From Micromonospora rifamycinica (GTDB taxonomy: Bacteria > Actinomycetota > Actinomycetes > Mycobacteriales > Micromonosporaceae), in NCBI RefSeq assembly GCF_900090265.1, contig NZ_LT607752.1:5896001-5960000 (forward strand): a DNA stretch of 64,000 bases. Reading direction: 5' to 3'. Shown here piece after piece: positions 63,828 to 64,000 of the stretch. The first letter of the stretch is position 1. Every line of letters begins with the position of its first letter. The position numbers were made by a program, and so were the translations under genes. The notes beneath the pieces were generated by a model. That model saw only the letters and a list, made by a program, of their open reading frames with translations, had not been told where the DNA came from and did no database searches.

Positions 63828-64000
63828 ATGGCCTCCGACGAGACCCACGCCGACCGCGACGACGCGGCCACCGTGGCCGCTGCCCGGCGTGCCCGGGACC
63901 GGTCGGGTGACCGACCGGCCGGTGACCGCCCGTCGGGCGAGCGCGTGTCCGGCGAGTCCGTGTCCGGTGACCGGCCGCGAGGTGACCGGCGGGACGCGGA
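63828..64000 (+). CDS. Hydrophilic repeat-containing protein (3' truncated by window end)
   Basis: 57 codons are visible: a charged start (ASDETHADRDDAATVAAARRARDR), then a repeat of SGDRP / AGDRP / SGERV / SGESV / SGDRP / RGDRR. The ATG at 63828 has GAGGAGGGG upstream. The rest lies outside the window, so no function can be given. Confidence 0.65.
   Translation, partial: MASDETHADRDDAATVAAARRARDRSGDRPAGDRPSGERVSGESVSGDRPRGDRRDA

Noticed and set aside
63601..63830. Possible coding sequence between the palindrome and the last gene
   Set aside because: Frames here lack a start with a ribosome-binding site and show no third-position bias; no family pattern was recognised.

Overview
The window is 64 kb of very high-GC DNA with strong G/C at third codon positions, many GTG starts and densely packed genes. 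Gene content and order (lepA; hemW-hrcA-dnaJ-rsmE-HIT-phoH-ybeY-CNNM-era-recO-uppS; glyS-dus; ppdK-dgt; dnaG) are those of an actinobacterial chromosome. XRE-DUF5753/DUF397 pairs, CBM2-bearing secreted esterases and DUF6703/DUF6328-type proteins suggest the family Micromonosporaceae, probably Micromonospora. I see no rRNA or tRNA gene, no CRISPR array, no insertion sequence and no prophage.

Layout. 1-3.6 kb: the end of a DUF4240 gene, lepA, and a tandem duplicate of a small membrane-protein gene with its stress-type promoter. 3.8-7 kb: a sugar-type ABC importer (binding protein and two permeases, no ATPase) behind a palindromic operator. 7-11.6 kb: a MOSC protein, a lysozyme-like secreted protein, an enoyl-CoA hydratase, the heme chaperone hemW and a DUF4870 protein. 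11.7-22.7 kb: a stress, RNA and ribosome-maturation block: CIRCE-hrcA-dnaJ-rsmE-HIT, a serine hydrolase, phoH interrupted by a class 3 intein, ybeY, a CNNM/CBS protein, a catalytically dead cytidine-deaminase-like protein and era. 22.8-29 kb: an acyltransferase, an adhesin-like lipoprotein, recO, uppS, gnd and small basic proteins. 29.2-32.2 kb: a TPP-riboswitch-controlled ECF importer (ykoE-ykoD-ykoC) for a thiamin precursor. 32.4-37.4 kb: an alpha/beta hydrolase, a DUF6328 membrane protein and two convergent secreted carbohydrate esterases (CE12 and CE2 type), each with a CBM2. 37.5-41.1 kb: znuA-znuC-znuB followed by a SmtB-type zinc-sensing ArsR regulator, with a Zur-like box upstream of znuA. 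41.2-49 kb: small proteins, glyS, a Tat-secreted triple-repeat protein, dus and a C39-like peptidase. 49.2-64 kb: a GH20 hexosaminidase, ppdK, dgt, a siderophore-interacting protein behind an IdeR-like box, a BCCT transporter, dnaG, a repeat-containing protein, and an XRE/DUF397 pair followed by a DUF397 pseudogene.

Most notable. (1) The 357-residue intein in PhoH starts with Ala, carries the Trp/Cys/Thr signature of class 3 inteins and has an apparently intact LAGLIDADG endonuclease; it sits just before Walker B. (2) Four unrelated long-armed palindromic elements lie between genes; one family occurs twice with the same C-rich/palindrome/G-rich layout. (3) Short tandem repeats that copy a gene's start or stop codon recur, including a 20-bp triplication that creates a chain of two 7-codon ORFs between ABC permease genes. 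(4) Many genes have a TANNNT box 6-7 nt before the start codon and look leaderless. (5) A local duplication of the XRE-DUF397 junction left a DUF397 copy with a nonsense codon. All functions come from motif and context reading; no database search was run.
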